Shown piece by piece: positions 33,453 through 42,358 of a DNA stretch of 55,278 nt. The DNA comes from Actinomycetota bacterium. Lineage in GTDB: Bacteria; Actinomycetota; Thermoleophilia; RBG-16-64-13. Position 1 is the first letter of the stretch. Every line of letters begins with the position of its first letter. A program made the translations under genes and the position numbers. Location: positions 1-55,278 of the forward strand of contig JAHJSA010000069.1 in the NCBI GenBank assembly GCA_018830645.1. Reading direction: 5' to 3'. Under the pieces are notes generated by a model, which ran no database searches, was not told where the DNA came from, and saw nothing but the letters and a program-made list of their open reading frames with translations.

Positions 33453-33847
33453 CTACCCGAACTGGACGCACCTCCGGCTGACGCTTCGGTTCTCGAAGCC
33501 AACTATGGGGAAGCTCACCTCATCCGTGCCGCCTGCGCCGGCGGCCACGAGGATCGGCCGGAAGTGCTCGGGCGTAGGGTGTGCGCGGCGCGGCTCAGGG
33601 GCACGCTCCAGCCAGGCGATCAGGGCGTCGTGGTCCGCGGCGCTCAATACCTCCGCGAAAGGTCGTAGAGGAGCGCCTCGTGCCGGACCACGCGGCCGAT
33701 GGTCACGGGCGAGTCTTGCCAATGCGCGGACACGGTGAGTATGGCCCGCGGCCGCGGAAGGGACGCGCCCCACTCCCTCCAGAGCACCCCTTTCGCTTCG
33801 TCGAGGACGCTCATGGGGTTGCCGTGGCCGACGAAGCCTACCGGCAT
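33453..33847 (-). pseudogene. Decayed 4,5-DOPA dioxygenase-like (YgiD/LigB family) gene
   Basis: The N-terminal part (MPVGFVGHGNPMSVL, PRPRAILTVSAHWQ, HEALLYDL) is in one frame and the C-terminal part (FAEVLSAADHDALIAWLERAP, HPTPEHFRPILVAAGAGG, VGFENRSVSRRCVQFG) is in another, joined near 33665. About 100 central residues, including other metal ligands, are missing. An internal deletion plus frameshift explains this; the product would be inactive. Confidence 0.8.
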
Positions 33848-33891
33848 GCGGAGGGTGGGGTCACTCGAAGTCAACGGCCGGCCCTTCCGGC

Positions 33892-34190
33892 CTACCCGCT
33901 CTTCTTCGGAGCCTGCTTGGATCCCTTCTTCGGCATGCCCCTCGGGGCCTTCTTCGGCGCTGAGTGAGCCACCGCGACGGCCTCCTTGGCCCATGACTCG
34001 AGTCGGCCGCCTCGTACGTCCCCCGGGTGGAGTCGTCCACCTTGAAGTAGAGGGACGCTCCCGAGATCAATGCGAACATCACGTCCTGCTCGAACAGGCC
34101 CCATCCCCCGAACATGGAGCGGCTGGTTATCTCGCCGAATGGGCCCAACCGTTCCACAGCGTAGTCATGGAACCCCTGATCCGATGCCAC
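33892..34190 (-). pseudogene. Decayed TfoX N-terminal-domain protein gene
   Basis: The frame from the GTG at 34190 gives VASDQGFHDYAVERLGPFG, SRSMFGGWGLFEQDVMFALI and LYFKVDDSTRGTYEAADS, the typical TfoX_N start. The end of the family (ESWAKEAVAVAHSAPKKAP) follows in another frame, with roughly 20-25 residues lost between. The same type of damage (internal deletion plus frameshift) is seen in the adjacent dioxygenase gene. Confidence 0.7.
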
Positions 34191-34259
34191 CGCTTGGCCT
34201 GCTGACGCGTGCTCCAACCGAGATGCTAGCGGGAACGTACCCGTGCACAAGGCGGGTGA

Positions 34260-34409
34260 CACTACCGCGTGGTCGACCTGCGGGTAGTGAGCCCCCGCGA
34301 CACACGGGTGGTTGCCGCCACCGACGAGGACCGCCTCACCCTCACCACCTGCAACCCCATCGGTAGCGCGGCCCAGAGGCTGGTTGTCGTCGCGGAGTTG
34401 GACGAATAG
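34260..34409 (+). pseudogene. C-terminal remnant of a sortase
   Basis: HYRVVDLRVVSPRDTRVVAA, RLTLTTCNPIGSAAQRLVVV and AELDE follow each other and then a stop. TLTTC is the sortase catalytic-Cys motif, and a downstream Arg is present in AQRLVV. An in-frame TGA directly precedes the segment and the His-bearing N-terminal half is absent, so this is a fragment. It directly precedes the secreted protein gene. Confidence 0.65.
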
Positions 34410-34419
34410 GATGGAACGC

Positions 34420-35103
34420 ATGGGAGCATTCGCAGACACCGCCGGAGCGACCTCCAAGGTGGTCGTCGGCGCCCTGGTCGCAGCCGCGGTGGTGCTCTTC
34501 GGTGTGTCCGTCGCTGGAGGCACCGCGGCCCTCCGCGCCTACCAGGCCACCTCCACCACCACGACTGTGGCATCGGCAGTCATCGCGACCGAGGGGCAAG
34601 GCGTCACGGGTGCCCTCGTATCCGGCGACGACAAGAGGTCCACATCCACGGCCGCGCCGCGGTCCACCGCACCCCCGACCACCGTTCCCCCGACCACCCG
34701 CACCACCGCCGGCACCATCGGCACCACCCGGACGACGGTCCTCGTCGACACCACGCCTCCGCCCACACCGACCCTCGTCTACCCCGACAACGGGGCGATC
34801 ATCGACCGCGGCAAGGTGAGCCTCGGGTGGCGCGCGGTCAAGGACCCGAGCGGGGTGCTCTACCGCGTCGAAGTGCAGCACTACGACGGCAAGACATACG
34901 TGCCCACCCGCACCTACAACGACCTGAGCGCCACCACCCTCGGGCGCACGATGACCGCCATGTCTGAGCGCTGGCGCGTGTCGGCAGTCGACGGGCGGGG
35001 TAACTGGAGCGCCCCGGGTCGGTGGCGGACCATGACCCAGCCTCTCAGCATCGTCGTGCCGATGACCCCGTACATCACCACGACCACCATCATGCTCTAC
35101 TGA
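34420..35103 (+). CDS. Exported or membrane-anchored protein with Thr/Pro-rich stalk and Ig/FnIII-like domain
   Basis: About 227 residues from MGAFADTAGATSK, chosen because AGGA lies eight bases upstream; an ATG nine bases earlier is possible. One hydrophobic helix (VVVGALVAAAVVLFGVSVAGG) acts as signal anchor, followed by a Thr/Ser/Pro-rich stretch (STAAPRSTAPPTTVPPTT) and a beta-sandwich-like domain (PTLVYPDNGAIIDRGKVSLGW, YRVEVQHYDGKTYV, RWRVSAVDGRGNWSAPGRW). Presumably displayed outside the membrane. Function unknown. A sortase remnant lies just upstream, but no LPxTG-type motif is seen. Confidence 0.65.
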   Translation: MGAFADTAGATSKVVVGALVAAAVVLFGVSVAGGTAALRAYQATSTTTTVASAVIATEGQGVTGALVSGDDKRSTSTAAPRSTAPPTTVPPTTRTTAGTIGTTRTTVLVDTTPPPTPTLVYPDNGAIIDRGKVSLGWRAVKDPSGVLYRVEVQHYDGKTYVPTRTYNDLSATTLGRTMTAMSERWRVSAVDGRGNWSAPGRWRTMTQPLSIVVPMTPYITTTTIMLY

Positions 35104-35132
35104 CCGGCCCGATACGCCCAAGGAGAAGCCCC

Positions 35133-35933
35133 GTGCCCCACCTCACCGCCAACGGCATCGCCGTCGACTACAAACTCACCGGCTCCGCGGGCGCCGAGGT
35201 AGTCACCCTCAGCCACTCACTTGCCACCGATTTCCACATGTGGCGGCTGCAGCTGCCTGCCCTGGTCGCCGCCGGCTACCGTGTCCTGCGATACGACACC
35301 CGGGGACACGGCGGCACCGACGCGCCTCCCGGCCCGTATTCCCTGGAACTCCTCGCCGGCGACGCCGTCGCCCTCCTCCACGCTCTCGACATCGAACGCA
35401 CACACTTCGTGGGCATCTCGATGGGTGGCATGATCGGCCAGACCCTTGCCCTGGACCACCCCGAGGTCATCGCGAGCCTCGTGCTCTGCGACACCGCCGC
35501 CTCCCTCCCCCCGGAGTCCGGGCCTATATGGGACCAACGCATCGAGATCGCCCGCACCTCGGGCATGTGGGCCCACGTGGAGGGCACCGTCGGCCGCTGG
35601 TTCACCCCCGGCTTCATCGCCGCCCGGCCGGACGTGGTCGAACCCATCCGTGGAACTATCGGGTCCACCCCGCTCGACGGCTACGCCGGCTGTATCGAGG
35701 CCATCAAGCACCTCGACCTCCTCGAGCGCATCTCCGCCATCGCGGCGCCGACACTGGTGATAGTAGGAGCCGAGGACCCCGGCACCACGCCGGAGGCCGC
35801 TCGTGCGATCCACGAGCGAATTGCGGGGGCGGAGTTCGTGCTGATCAAGTCCGCATCGCATCTCTCCAACCTCGAGCAGCCGGAAGTCTTCAATCGGGCG
35901 CTGTTGGAGTTCCTCGGGCGTGCGTCAGGCTAG
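35133..35933 (+). CDS. Alpha/beta hydrolase, 3-oxoadipate enol-lactonase-like
   Basis: 266 residues from a GTG with AAGGAG upstream. Catalytic triad: Ser in VGISMGGMIGQ, Asp in IVGAEDPGTTPE, His in SASHLSNLEQPEVF. YDTRGHGGTDAPPGPYSLELLAGD is typical of the PcaD/ 3-oxoadipate enol-lactonase branch. No other beta-ketoadipate genes are present, so the substrate is uncertain: it could be any small ester or lactone. Confidence 0.85.
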   Translation: MPHLTANGIAVDYKLTGSAGAEVVTLSHSLATDFHMWRLQLPALVAAGYRVLRYDTRGHGGTDAPPGPYSLELLAGDAVALLHALDIERTHFVGISMGGMIGQTLALDHPEVIASLVLCDTAASLPPESGPIWDQRIEIARTSGMWAHVEGTVGRWFTPGFIAARPDVVEPIRGTIGSTPLDGYAGCIEAIKHLDLLERISAIAAPTLVIVGAEDPGTTPEAARAIHERIAGAEFVLIKSASHLSNLEQPEVFNRALLEFLGRASG

Positions 35934-36176
35934 GGTCGGGTGGTGGCCGCAGGCGCACTCGACCCGGGCCCCGGATACCAGGATGAGGCCGCGCGCCGGT
36001 CGCGTCCCGTTCTACGCCTTTCTCGTCGCCGTCGCCGTGCACCACCCGCACCAGGCGCCTCCGGACGAGGTGACGCCGGAGTAGTCGCAGGAAGACCCTC
36101 TCTCAGGCGGGAGCCTCGCTCTCCGCGGGTGCGAACTCGACCGAGGTCAACGGCATCGCCCCGATCACCAGTCGGG

Positions 36177-36578
36177 TCATCGCGGTACCCCCGGGAAATC
36201 GCGATCCGGAAGCGAGGGGCCGGTCTTCCGCAGGAAACGCTCCCCGTTGATGCCCAATCCCTCGGCAAGCAGACTCACGATCAAAGTGTTCAGCGAGACG
36301 CCTTCGTAACCAGCGCGAACCACCAAAGACTTGTGCATGGAGACAGGGAGGCGTACCCGGAACTGACCGCTGAACGACGGCATCTCCAGGGGCGAGGGCA
36401 CCGGAGAACCGCTCTCGCTCATCGCGTCCACGAAAGCCTCCGCCGCCCGCTCCATTTCCCGGGTCGCGATTCCCGCGGTCCCACCAAACGCACTCAATCC
36501 CGGCAACTCCGGAATCGTGGCGATGTAGCCGTCGTCCTCCCTGCTCCAAATGAGATTCACCGCGTACCGGAAGCGCAT
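36177..36578 (-). CDS. HicB-like antitoxin with C-terminal RHH domain
   Basis: 133 residues starting at MRFRYAVNLIWSREDDGYIATIPELPGLSAFG, the HicB fold. The C-terminal segment (RLPVSMHKSLVVRAGYEGVSLNTLIVSLLAEGLG) is a ribbon-helix-helix. No HicA follows; a 25-codon frame overlapping its stop (36180-36103) does not resemble HicA. It is therefore an orphan antitoxin or lone regulator. Confidence 0.75.
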   Translation of the reverse strand: MRFRYAVNLIWSREDDGYIATIPELPGLSAFGGTAGIATREMERAAEAFVDAMSESGSPVPSPLEMPSFSGQFRVRLPVSMHKSLVVRAGYEGVSLNTLIVSLLAEGLGINGERFLRKTGPSLPDRDFPGVPR

Positions 36579-36700
36579 CACTGTTCCTCCAGAAGTCCGT
36601 ACTCCTCCACCAGGGCCCTCCGCCAGCCGCACGATCTGGGCGAATCGAACATTCGCGGGGTTTCGCCGAACCTCGCATAGATTCCCAGGACATCAACCAT
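36578..36700 (-). CDS. Small unidentified ORF preceding the HicB-like gene
   Basis: Forty codons from ATG 36700 (MVDVLGIYARFGETPRMFDSP...) end in a TGA that overlaps the HicB-like ATG. The overlap and GGAGGA near its end suggest translational coupling, and a palindromic operator lies just upstream. I recognise no family; it could be a shortened toxin. Confidence 0.35.
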   Translation of the reverse strand: MVDVLGIYARFGETPRMFDSPRSCGWRRALVEEYGLLEEQ

Positions 36701-36714
36701 GAGTATGAGCTCTA

Positions 36715-36734
36715 TGGTACCGTACTCGGTACCA
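36715..36734. promoter_or_regulatory. Palindromic operator of the HicB-like unit
   Basis: Perfect 7-base arms TGGTACC and GGTACCA with a 6-base centre, 15 bases upstream of the small ORF. A likely binding site for the RHH domain of the HicB-like protein. Confidence 0.5.
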
Positions 36735-36871
36735 CTCCACAGGCTCGTGTGTGCTCACCATGAATCCTTCTCCTCACCAGTCGGCGGGATATCAAGCAGA
36801 TGCCGAACACAGCGCAATGGATGGATCATCCCGGCTTGTAGCCCCAGCGTCTCTCGGACCTTGGTCCCACC

Positions 36872-36900
36872 TTGGCAGCGAACAAATGTTCGTATACACT
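36872..36900 (+). promoter_or_regulatory. Promoter of dnaE2 with LexA box in the spacer
   Basis: TTGGCA (36872-36877), 17-base spacer, TACACT (36895-36900). The SOS box GAAC-AAAT-GTTC (36880-36891) lies in the spacer, so LexA binding would block RNA polymerase directly. Confidence 0.65.
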
Positions 36901-36947
36901 ACGCCTCCCCCCACTTCTGTCCGCGGGGATCGGTACAGTGCTCTAGC

Positions 36948-36959
36948 GAACATACGTTC
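36948..36959. promoter_or_regulatory. Second LexA (SOS) box upstream of dnaE2
   Basis: GAAC-ATAC-GTTC, a perfect match to the actinobacterial/Gram-positive GAACN4GTTC consensus, 48 bases downstream of the promoter's -10 and just before the leader ribosome-binding site. Two boxes imply tight, cooperative SOS repression. Confidence 0.7.
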
Positions 36960-36979
36960 ACACTAGGGAGCAAAATACG

Positions 36980-37033
36980 ATGCATTTTCTTAATATTGCA
37001 CGTCTCTTTGCTATGCCGTCGAACCGGTCGTGA
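36980..37033 (+). CDS. Possible 17-residue leader peptide coupled to dnaE2
   Basis: ATG at 36980 lies nine bases after AGGGAG, a good ribosome-binding site, and encodes MHFLNIARLFAMPSNRS, ending in a TGA that overlaps the GTG of dnaE2 (GTGA). dnaE2 itself has no clear ribosome-binding site, so its translation may depend on the leader. Alternatively this is chance, and dnaE2 starts elsewhere. Confidence 0.4.
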   Translation: MHFLNIARLFAMPSNRS

Positions 37034-40000
37034 GGTCGCCGGAAGACACCCGTGACCCGGGAAGCGCAGCCGTGAGCGGCGCCGGACTGAACGGTCTCCC
37101 GATCCGGCGCATCCCGCCCAGTCACGACTACATCCGTCGTGACGGCAGCGGTCCCAAAGACGGCTGGGCCCGCGGCCCGGCGGACTCCGGCACCAGCCCT
37201 CACGGTGGTCCCGTATCCCCCCCGTTCGTGCACCTGCACGTGCACTCCAACTTCAGCTTCCTCGATGGAGGCAGCCGTATAGACGAGCTGGTCGAGCGAG
37301 CCGTGGAGCTGGGGCAGCCCGCCCTCGCCCTCACCGATCACGACGGTCTCTACAGCGTCGTGCGCTTCGCCAAGGCCTGCCTGCGCCGCGGCGTGCAGCC
37401 CATCTTCGGAGTCGAGGTGTGCGTGGAACCCCTGGCCGGGGCGCCGCCCACCGGCGGCGACACGGCGCCCGCGCCCGATGACAGTGGCGACGCCCCACCT
37501 CTCTCCAGTCCCCAGCACCCCTACCACCTGGTGCTCCTGGCCGAGACCCGCGAGGGCTACGCCAACCTCTGCCGCCTGGTCTCCGCCGCCCACCTGGCGA
37601 TCCCCGAACGCGACCGCCCTCCCACCCTCACCGCCACGCAACTGCTCGAGCACCGGGAAGGCGTCATCTGCCTCACCGGCTGCCGGCAGGGCGAGGTTGG
37701 CCGCCTGGTCGACGCCGGCCGCGACGAGGAGGCCCGCCGCGCCCTCGAAGTGCTGCGCGACGTCTACGGTCCCGAGCACCTCTTCGTCGAGTTGCAGCAC
37801 TTCGGCTATCAGCCGCACCGAGAGGCCGAACCCGGACAGGACGGCGCCTCCGTCTACCACAAGGTGCGCGGCGACGACGGGCGCCTGCGCCACTTCCGTG
37901 ACGACGGCCGCCCGGCGGGCGGCGGCGCTTCGGGCGGGGTCTCCCAACAGCGCGCACCCCGGGATCCGGGTGATCTGCGCCTCGACCGCACCCCCGACCC
38001 CGATTCCACCCCAGCCTATCGTGCAAGTCTGTTGCGTAATCAAGTTACTGCAACCGCTCGTGCATATACGGGCCGATCTGGAGCCGCCCGCCGACCGCGC
38101 CCCGACCTCCCCGAGGGTCACCCCCAGCGCCTGAACCCCGCCGATTACGACGTCGGCTTCCATCCCGAGGGTCCCGCCTGGGCCCTGACCTGCTTCACCT
38201 ACTGCGACAGATTGCTGCAGTTGGCCCGGGAATACGGCCTCCCCGCCGTCCTCACCACAAATGCCCACTACGCGCGGCCCGAGGATCGGCCGGTGCACCT
38301 GGTCTGCCGCGCCGCCGGACGCGATGAGCCACTCTCCGGCTACCTCGCCAACGTACCCGGGGCTCGCTGCCTCCACCCTCGAGCTGAACTGGAGGCTGAG
38401 CTTCAGCCCCTTATTGACTTGCATTATCATTGCATTGCAACGTTTGTTGCAGCTTTGGAGGGCGAGACAGGGCCGACAGGGGTGGCGGCGGGGCCGGGCG
38501 AGGCCGGGGTCCTCGCGGAGCCGGCGGCTCGAGTGGCTGCAGGAGTGGCGGCCCAACCGGTCCCACCTCTCCTTCTTTACTCCCCCCTGGACACTCCCGC
38601 CCAGATCGCCGCCCGTTGCCACGTCGATCTCGAACTCGGCACCTACCACTTCCCCGAGGTGGCCATCCCTCCCGGCGAGACCGCCTACTCACTGCTGGCC
38701 AAGCGCTGCTTCCGGGGCGTCGAGCGTTTCTACCGGCCGGTGCCGCCCCGGGCGGTGGAGCTCCTCGACCACGAACTCGCCATGATCGAGCAGATGGGCT
38801 TCGCCCACTACTTCCTCGTGGTGCACGACATCGTGCGCTGGGCCCGGGCTCGGGGCATCGCCTGCTCGGGGCGGGGGTCGGCCGGCAACTCCCTGGTGTG
38901 CCACGTGCTTGACATCACGGCGTCGGAGCCCATCCGCCACAACCTGCTCTTCGAGCGCTTCCTCAACCCGAACCGCCGCGAGATGCCCGATATCGACGTC
39001 GACTTCTGCAGCACCCGGCGCGACGAGGTCATCGACCACATCTACCGCACCTTCGGCGACGACAACGTGGCCGTGGTGGCCAACGTCAACACCATGTCGC
39101 CGCGCATGGCCGTGCGCATCGTCGCCGAAGCGGTGGGCTTCGCTCCCACCGAGATCAACGCGCTGGCTAAGAACGTGCCCCGTCACGGCGACGCCGCCAA
39201 GATGCGCGACTACCTGGCCGGCGAGTGGCCCGAGTTGGCCGAGAGCCCGCTGCAAGACGAGTCCCACTACGGCCCCCTGCTCGACCTGGTGGCGCGTCTC
39301 GACGGCTACCCCGTCCACCTGGGCACGCACCTGGGGGGCTTCGTCATCGCCGACAAACCCATCACCTACTACGCCCCTCTGCAGTGGGCGGCCAAGGGGG
39401 TGGCGGTGGTGCAGCTGAACAAGGACGACGTCGCCGACCTGGGCCTGGTCAAGATGGACATCCTCGGCCTGCGCACCCACTCGGCGGTCTCGGAGACGGT
39501 GCACATCGTACGGCGGCGCACCGGCCTGAAGATCGACCCCTACGCCCTCGCCCCCGCCGATCCCGCCGCCTACGAGATCATCTCCAACGGGGGGTCGATC
39601 GGACTCTTTCAGCTGGAGTCGGCCGGCCAGCGCAACCTGGCCTCGCGCCTGCAGGAACGCACCTTCGACGACATCATCGCCGCCATCGCCCTCTACCGCC
39701 CCGGGCCGCTGGAAGCCGAGATGATCGGCCCCTTCGTCGACCGGCGTTGGGGCTACGAGGAGGTCAGCCTGCCCCACCCCTCCCTGGCCGAGGCGCTGGG
39801 CGACACCTACGGGGTCATCCTCTACCAGGAGCAGGTGCTCCGCGTGGCCCAGCTGGTGGCGGGGTTCACGCCCGCCGAGGGCGACTCCCTGCGCCGCGCC
39901 ATGACCCGGGAGAAGAGCCGCGAGGAGATGGCTAAGATCGGCGCCACCTTCGTGCACCACGCCGCCGCCCGGGGCGTGCCCGAGGAGGCCGCCCGCGAGG

Positions 40001-41616
40001 TCTTCCGCCAGCTGGAGGGCTTCGCCGCCTACGGGTTCAACAAGAGCCACTCGGTGTGCTTCGCCGTCATCAGCTACGCCACCGCCTACCTCAAAGCCCA
40101 CTACCCGGCCGAGTTCCTCTGCGCCGTGCAGAACAACCAGCCCATGGGCTTCTACACCTCGCGCACGGTGCTGAACGACGCCCGCCGCTTCGGCCTCGCG
40201 GTGCGCCCCCTGGACATCAACCTCTCCGGCCGCGGCTTCACCGTGGAAGACGACGAGCCCCCCGACCCCCGCACCTACGACCCTTTCCTCCCGGCCTGGA
40301 CCGCCGCCCACGACTGGGGCCTCACCCCCGCCGACCTGGCCGAGCTCGAGACCGTCCACGGCGACCCGGCGGGCGGCGGCGGCGCCCGTCCGGCGCCGCT
40401 CGCCCTCCCGCCGGCGCCCATGGAGACCGCCGACCCAGGCTCCGCCGCCGGTCTCCTTCCCGGCGGGCCATCACTTACCGCTGCCGGCCCCCGTCCCGAC
40501 GACCTCCCCCTCCCTCACGCCGACCGCGCCCGGGCCCGGGCCGGTGTGGCGCCCGACGCCTGCCTGGCCCCGGAGGGGGCGCTGGCTCCCGGGGCGGGCA
40601 GCGCTCTCCGGGTGGGCCTCCGCTATCTCAAGCAGATGTCGGCGCGGGCCCTCAGAGCCATCGAAGAGGAGCGACGCTTCGCACCGTTCGCCAACTTCGA
40701 AGACTTCTACCTACGCACCCGTGTGGGGTATCCGGTGGCCGAGAACCTGATTCGAGTAGGCGCCTTCGACTCGCTCGAACCCGACCGCACCGAGTTGCTC
40801 TGGCGCCTGCCTCTGCTCCACGACCGCCGGGAGGCACTCGCCGCCGGCGGAGGCGGCAACCGAGGGCAGATGCGGGCCTTCTTCTCCGAGCCGGTACGCT
40901 CCGGACTCACCCGCGACTGGTCTACCGAGGACAAGGTGCGCGTCGAACTGGAACTCCTCGGGCTCACCGTCACCTGCCATCCTCTCGAACTTTACGAGGA
41001 GGAACTCCGCCGCATCGGCGTGCGCATGAGCTACGAGCTGCCCGCTTTGGGCGACGAGGTGCCGGTGACCGTGGCCGGCGTCTACGAGCGGGCCCAGAAC
41101 CCGTGGATGCGCTCCGGCCGGCGCACCATGTTCCTCACCCTCGAAGACGCCTACGGCCTCTTCGAGTGCGTGGTGTTCGGGAGCAAGCTGGCCCGCTACG
41201 CGCCGGTGGTGGCCCGTGCCACCTACTTCCTCATCCGCGGCCGCCTGCAGAACAACCGCAAGCGAGGCCTGGCTATCGTGGTGGAGGAGATCCGCGACCT
41301 GGAGGAGTTACTGGCGGGGACGGAACGGCGGGCGACGAACACGGTGAACGCGAGGACCGGCACCCGAACCGGTAGCGAGCCCTCGGCGGCGGCAGCGGCG
41401 GCGACTGCGGCGGCCGACGGCAACTCACCCCGGCGCCCGGCCCGCCTCGGCCAGATCGTGGAACGGCCGACCTTCGCCGAGCACAAGTTGCTGGTGGCCG
41501 AGCGCAAGGAGACACGGGTGGGTCACGAGCCCGAGGTGTACGGCATGGGCGGCGCCGACGGCAGGAAGCACCCGCCCGGGGCGGGGACGTCGGCTATCCC
41601 GAAGAAGGTGGGGTGA
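37030..41616 (+). CDS. dnaE2: Error-prone DNA polymerase III alpha subunit, DnaE2 type
   Basis: 1528 residues, unusually long (about 1080 is typical). PHP domain (FVHLHVHSNFSFLDGGSRIDELV, LALTDHDGLY), polymerase palm with catalytic Asps in REMPDIDVDF and SGRGSAGNS, FVIADKPITYYAPLQW, LALYRPGPLE-type ALYRPGPLEAE, FNKSHSVCFAVISYATAYLKAHYPAEFLCA, a helix-hairpin-helix region and an OB fold near the end (VTVAGVYERAQNPWMRSGRRTMFLTLED). It performs translesion synthesis after DNA damage. The excess length comes from low-complexity Gly/Pro/Ala insertions and two short low-GC tracts (about 38022-38075 and 38408-38455). No imuA/imuB partners lie adjacent. SOS control is shown by two LexA boxes upstream. 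Confidence 0.9.
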   Translation: MRSPEDTRDPGSAAVSGAGLNGLPIRRIPPSHDYIRRDGSGPKDGWARGPADSGTSPHGGPVSPPFVHLHVHSNFSFLDGGSRIDELVERAVELGQPALALTDHDGLYSVVRFAKACLRRGVQPIFGVEVCVEPLAGAPPTGGDTAPAPDDSGDAPPLSSPQHPYHLVLLAETREGYANLCRLVSAAHLAIPERDRPPTLTATQLLEHREGVICLTGCRQGEVGRLVDAGRDEEARRALEVLRDVYGPEHLFVELQHFGYQPHREAEPGQDGASVYHKVRGDDGRLRHFRDDGRPAGGGASGGVSQQRAPRDPGDLRLDRTPDPDSTPAYRASLLRNQVTATARAYTGRSGAARRPRPDLPEGHPQRLNPADYDVGFHPEGPAWALTCFTYCDRLLQLAREYGLPAVLTTNAHYARPEDRPVHLVCRAAGRDEPLSGYLANVPGARCLHPRAELEAELQPLIDLHYHCIATFVAALEGETGPTGVAAGPGEAGVLAEPAARVAAGVAAQPVPPLLLYSPLDTPAQIAARCHVDLELGTYHFPEVAIPPGETAYSLLAKRCFRGVERFYRPVPPRAVELLDHELAMIEQMGFAHYFLVVHDIVRWARARGIACSGRGSAGNSLVCHVLDITASEPIRHNLLFERFLNPNRREMPDIDVDFCSTRRDEVIDHIYRTFGDDNVAVVANVNTMSPRMAVRIVAEAVGFAPTEINALAKNVPRHGDAAKMRDYLAGEWPELAESPLQDESHYGPLLDLVARLDGYPVHLGTHLGGFVIADKPITYYAPLQWAAKGVAVVQLNKDDVADLGLVKMDILGLRTHSAVSETVHIVRRRTGLKIDPYALAPADPAAYEIISNGGSIGLFQLESAGQRNLASRLQERTFDDIIAAIALYRPGPLEAEMIGPFVDRRWGYEEVSLPHPSLAEALGDTYGVILYQEQVLRVAQLVAGFTPAEGDSLRRAMTREKSREEMAKIGATFVHHAAARGVPEEAAREVFRQLEGFAAYGFNKSHSVCFAVISYATAYLKAHYPAEFLCAVQNNQPMGFYTSRTVLNDARRFGLAVRPLDINLSGRGFTVEDDEPPDPRTYDPFLPAWTAAHDWGLTPADLAELETVHGDPAGGGGARPAPLALPPAPMETADPGSAAGLLPGGPSLTAAGPRPDDLPLPHADRARARAGVAPDACLAPEGALAPGAGSALRVGLRYLKQMSARALRAIEEERRFAPFANFEDFYLRTRVGYPVAENLIRVGAFDSLEPDRTELLWRLPLLHDRREALAAGGGGNRGQMRAFFSEPVRSGLTRDWSTEDKVRVELELLGLTVTCHPLELYEEELRRIGVRMSYELPALGDEVPVTVAGVYERAQNPWMRSGRRTMFLTLEDAYGLFECVVFGSKLARYAPVVARATYFLIRGRLQNNRKRGLAIVVEEIRDLEELLAGTERRATNTVNARTGTRTGSEPSAAAAAATAAADGNSPRRPARLGQIVERPTFAEHKLLVAERKETRVGHEPEVYGMGGADGRKHPPGAGTSAIPKKVG

Positions 41617-41645
41617 AAGGTGCCTTCGGCCCTCCGAAGCTGCGC

Positions 41646-42050
41646 TCAGTTCGGCAGCACCCATTCGACGTCGAGACGCGCGAAATCCTGATCGAAGGAA
41701 CACACAGCCTCGCCTTTCGCTCGTGCGACTTCAGCGAGATACGCATCGACGAAGTCCACGTTGGAGCGGGCCATCGACTCAAGCGCGGCCACGACCGCCC
41801 TGCCCTCTTCGGCCTGGACGCCGTCAGCACGGAGCAGAGCGATGAGTGCCTCCGCCACGTTCTCCCGAGAGTGACCGTAGTAGGAGAGGAGCACCCAGAC
41901 CGTCTCGGCCACGACAAGCGGCGCGATGCGCAGAAGGACTTCGCCGACCTCTGCCCGGGCCGCAAGCCCTGCAGCTTGAGCCGACATCTCCGGAGGGTCG
42001 TCCGTGAGCAGGCGCAGAATCACGTTGGCGTCGACCCAGAGAGCGATCAC
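41646..42050 (-). CDS. VapC-like PIN-domain toxin
   Basis: 134 residues. LWVDANVILRLLTDD, VVAETVWVL, NVDFVDAYLAEVA and CSFDQDFARLD supply the acidic PIN residues. It belongs to the PIN subgroup paired with AbrB-type antitoxins; its ATG overlaps the antitoxin stop (ATGA). It lies tail to tail with dnaE2. Confidence 0.88.
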   Translation of the reverse strand: MIALWVDANVILRLLTDDPPEMSAQAAGLAARAEVGEVLLRIAPLVVAETVWVLLSYYGHSRENVAEALIALLRADGVQAEEGRAVVAALESMARSNVDFVDAYLAEVARAKGEAVCSFDQDFARLDVEWVLPN

Positions 42051-42340
42051 TCGCCCTCTATCGGTACACGCCGGGCGTTTGCACCACTCGACTGCCGGCC
42101 TGCCGCCAGGCGCCGCGCCGCCTCCGCCCGGATAACGTCTCGGCCCGGGAAGGGTCGCGTGGCACTCAGGGCGCCTCGTAGGTCACCGATCTGTCGTCGC
42201 TTCTCTGCCCGCACGCGAATCTCGTCCCCCTGAACCTCGAACACGAGATCGTCGCCGGCGTGGAGACCAAGTGCGCGCCGAACGTCAATCGGCACGGTCA
42301 CTTGTCCCTTACTTGTTAGTCTAGTCCTTGACATCATCAC
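42047..42340 (-). CDS. AbrB/SpoVT-type antitoxin
   Basis: 97 residues. SRTRLTSKGQVTVPIDVRRALGLHAGDDLVFEV is the swapped-hairpin DNA-binding domain; the C-terminal half (FPGRDVIRAEAARRLAAG) should bind the PIN toxin. Three ATG codons occur at the start; the longest is given. Confidence 0.87.
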   Translation of the reverse strand: MMMSRTRLTSKGQVTVPIDVRRALGLHAGDDLVFEVQGDEIRVRAEKRRQIGDLRGALSATRPFPGRDVIRAEAARRLAAGRQSSGANARRVPIEGE

Positions 42341-42358
42341 TACTCCTTACCAACCAGA

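Noticed and set aside
36103-36180. 25-codon frame overlapping the HicB-like stop as a HicA toxin
   Set aside because: It is too short and lacks the GSH motif or any HicA pattern.
36958-38649. 563-residue minus-strand frame opposite the dnaE2 start
   Set aside because: No recognised motifs; it runs antisense to the PHP domain.
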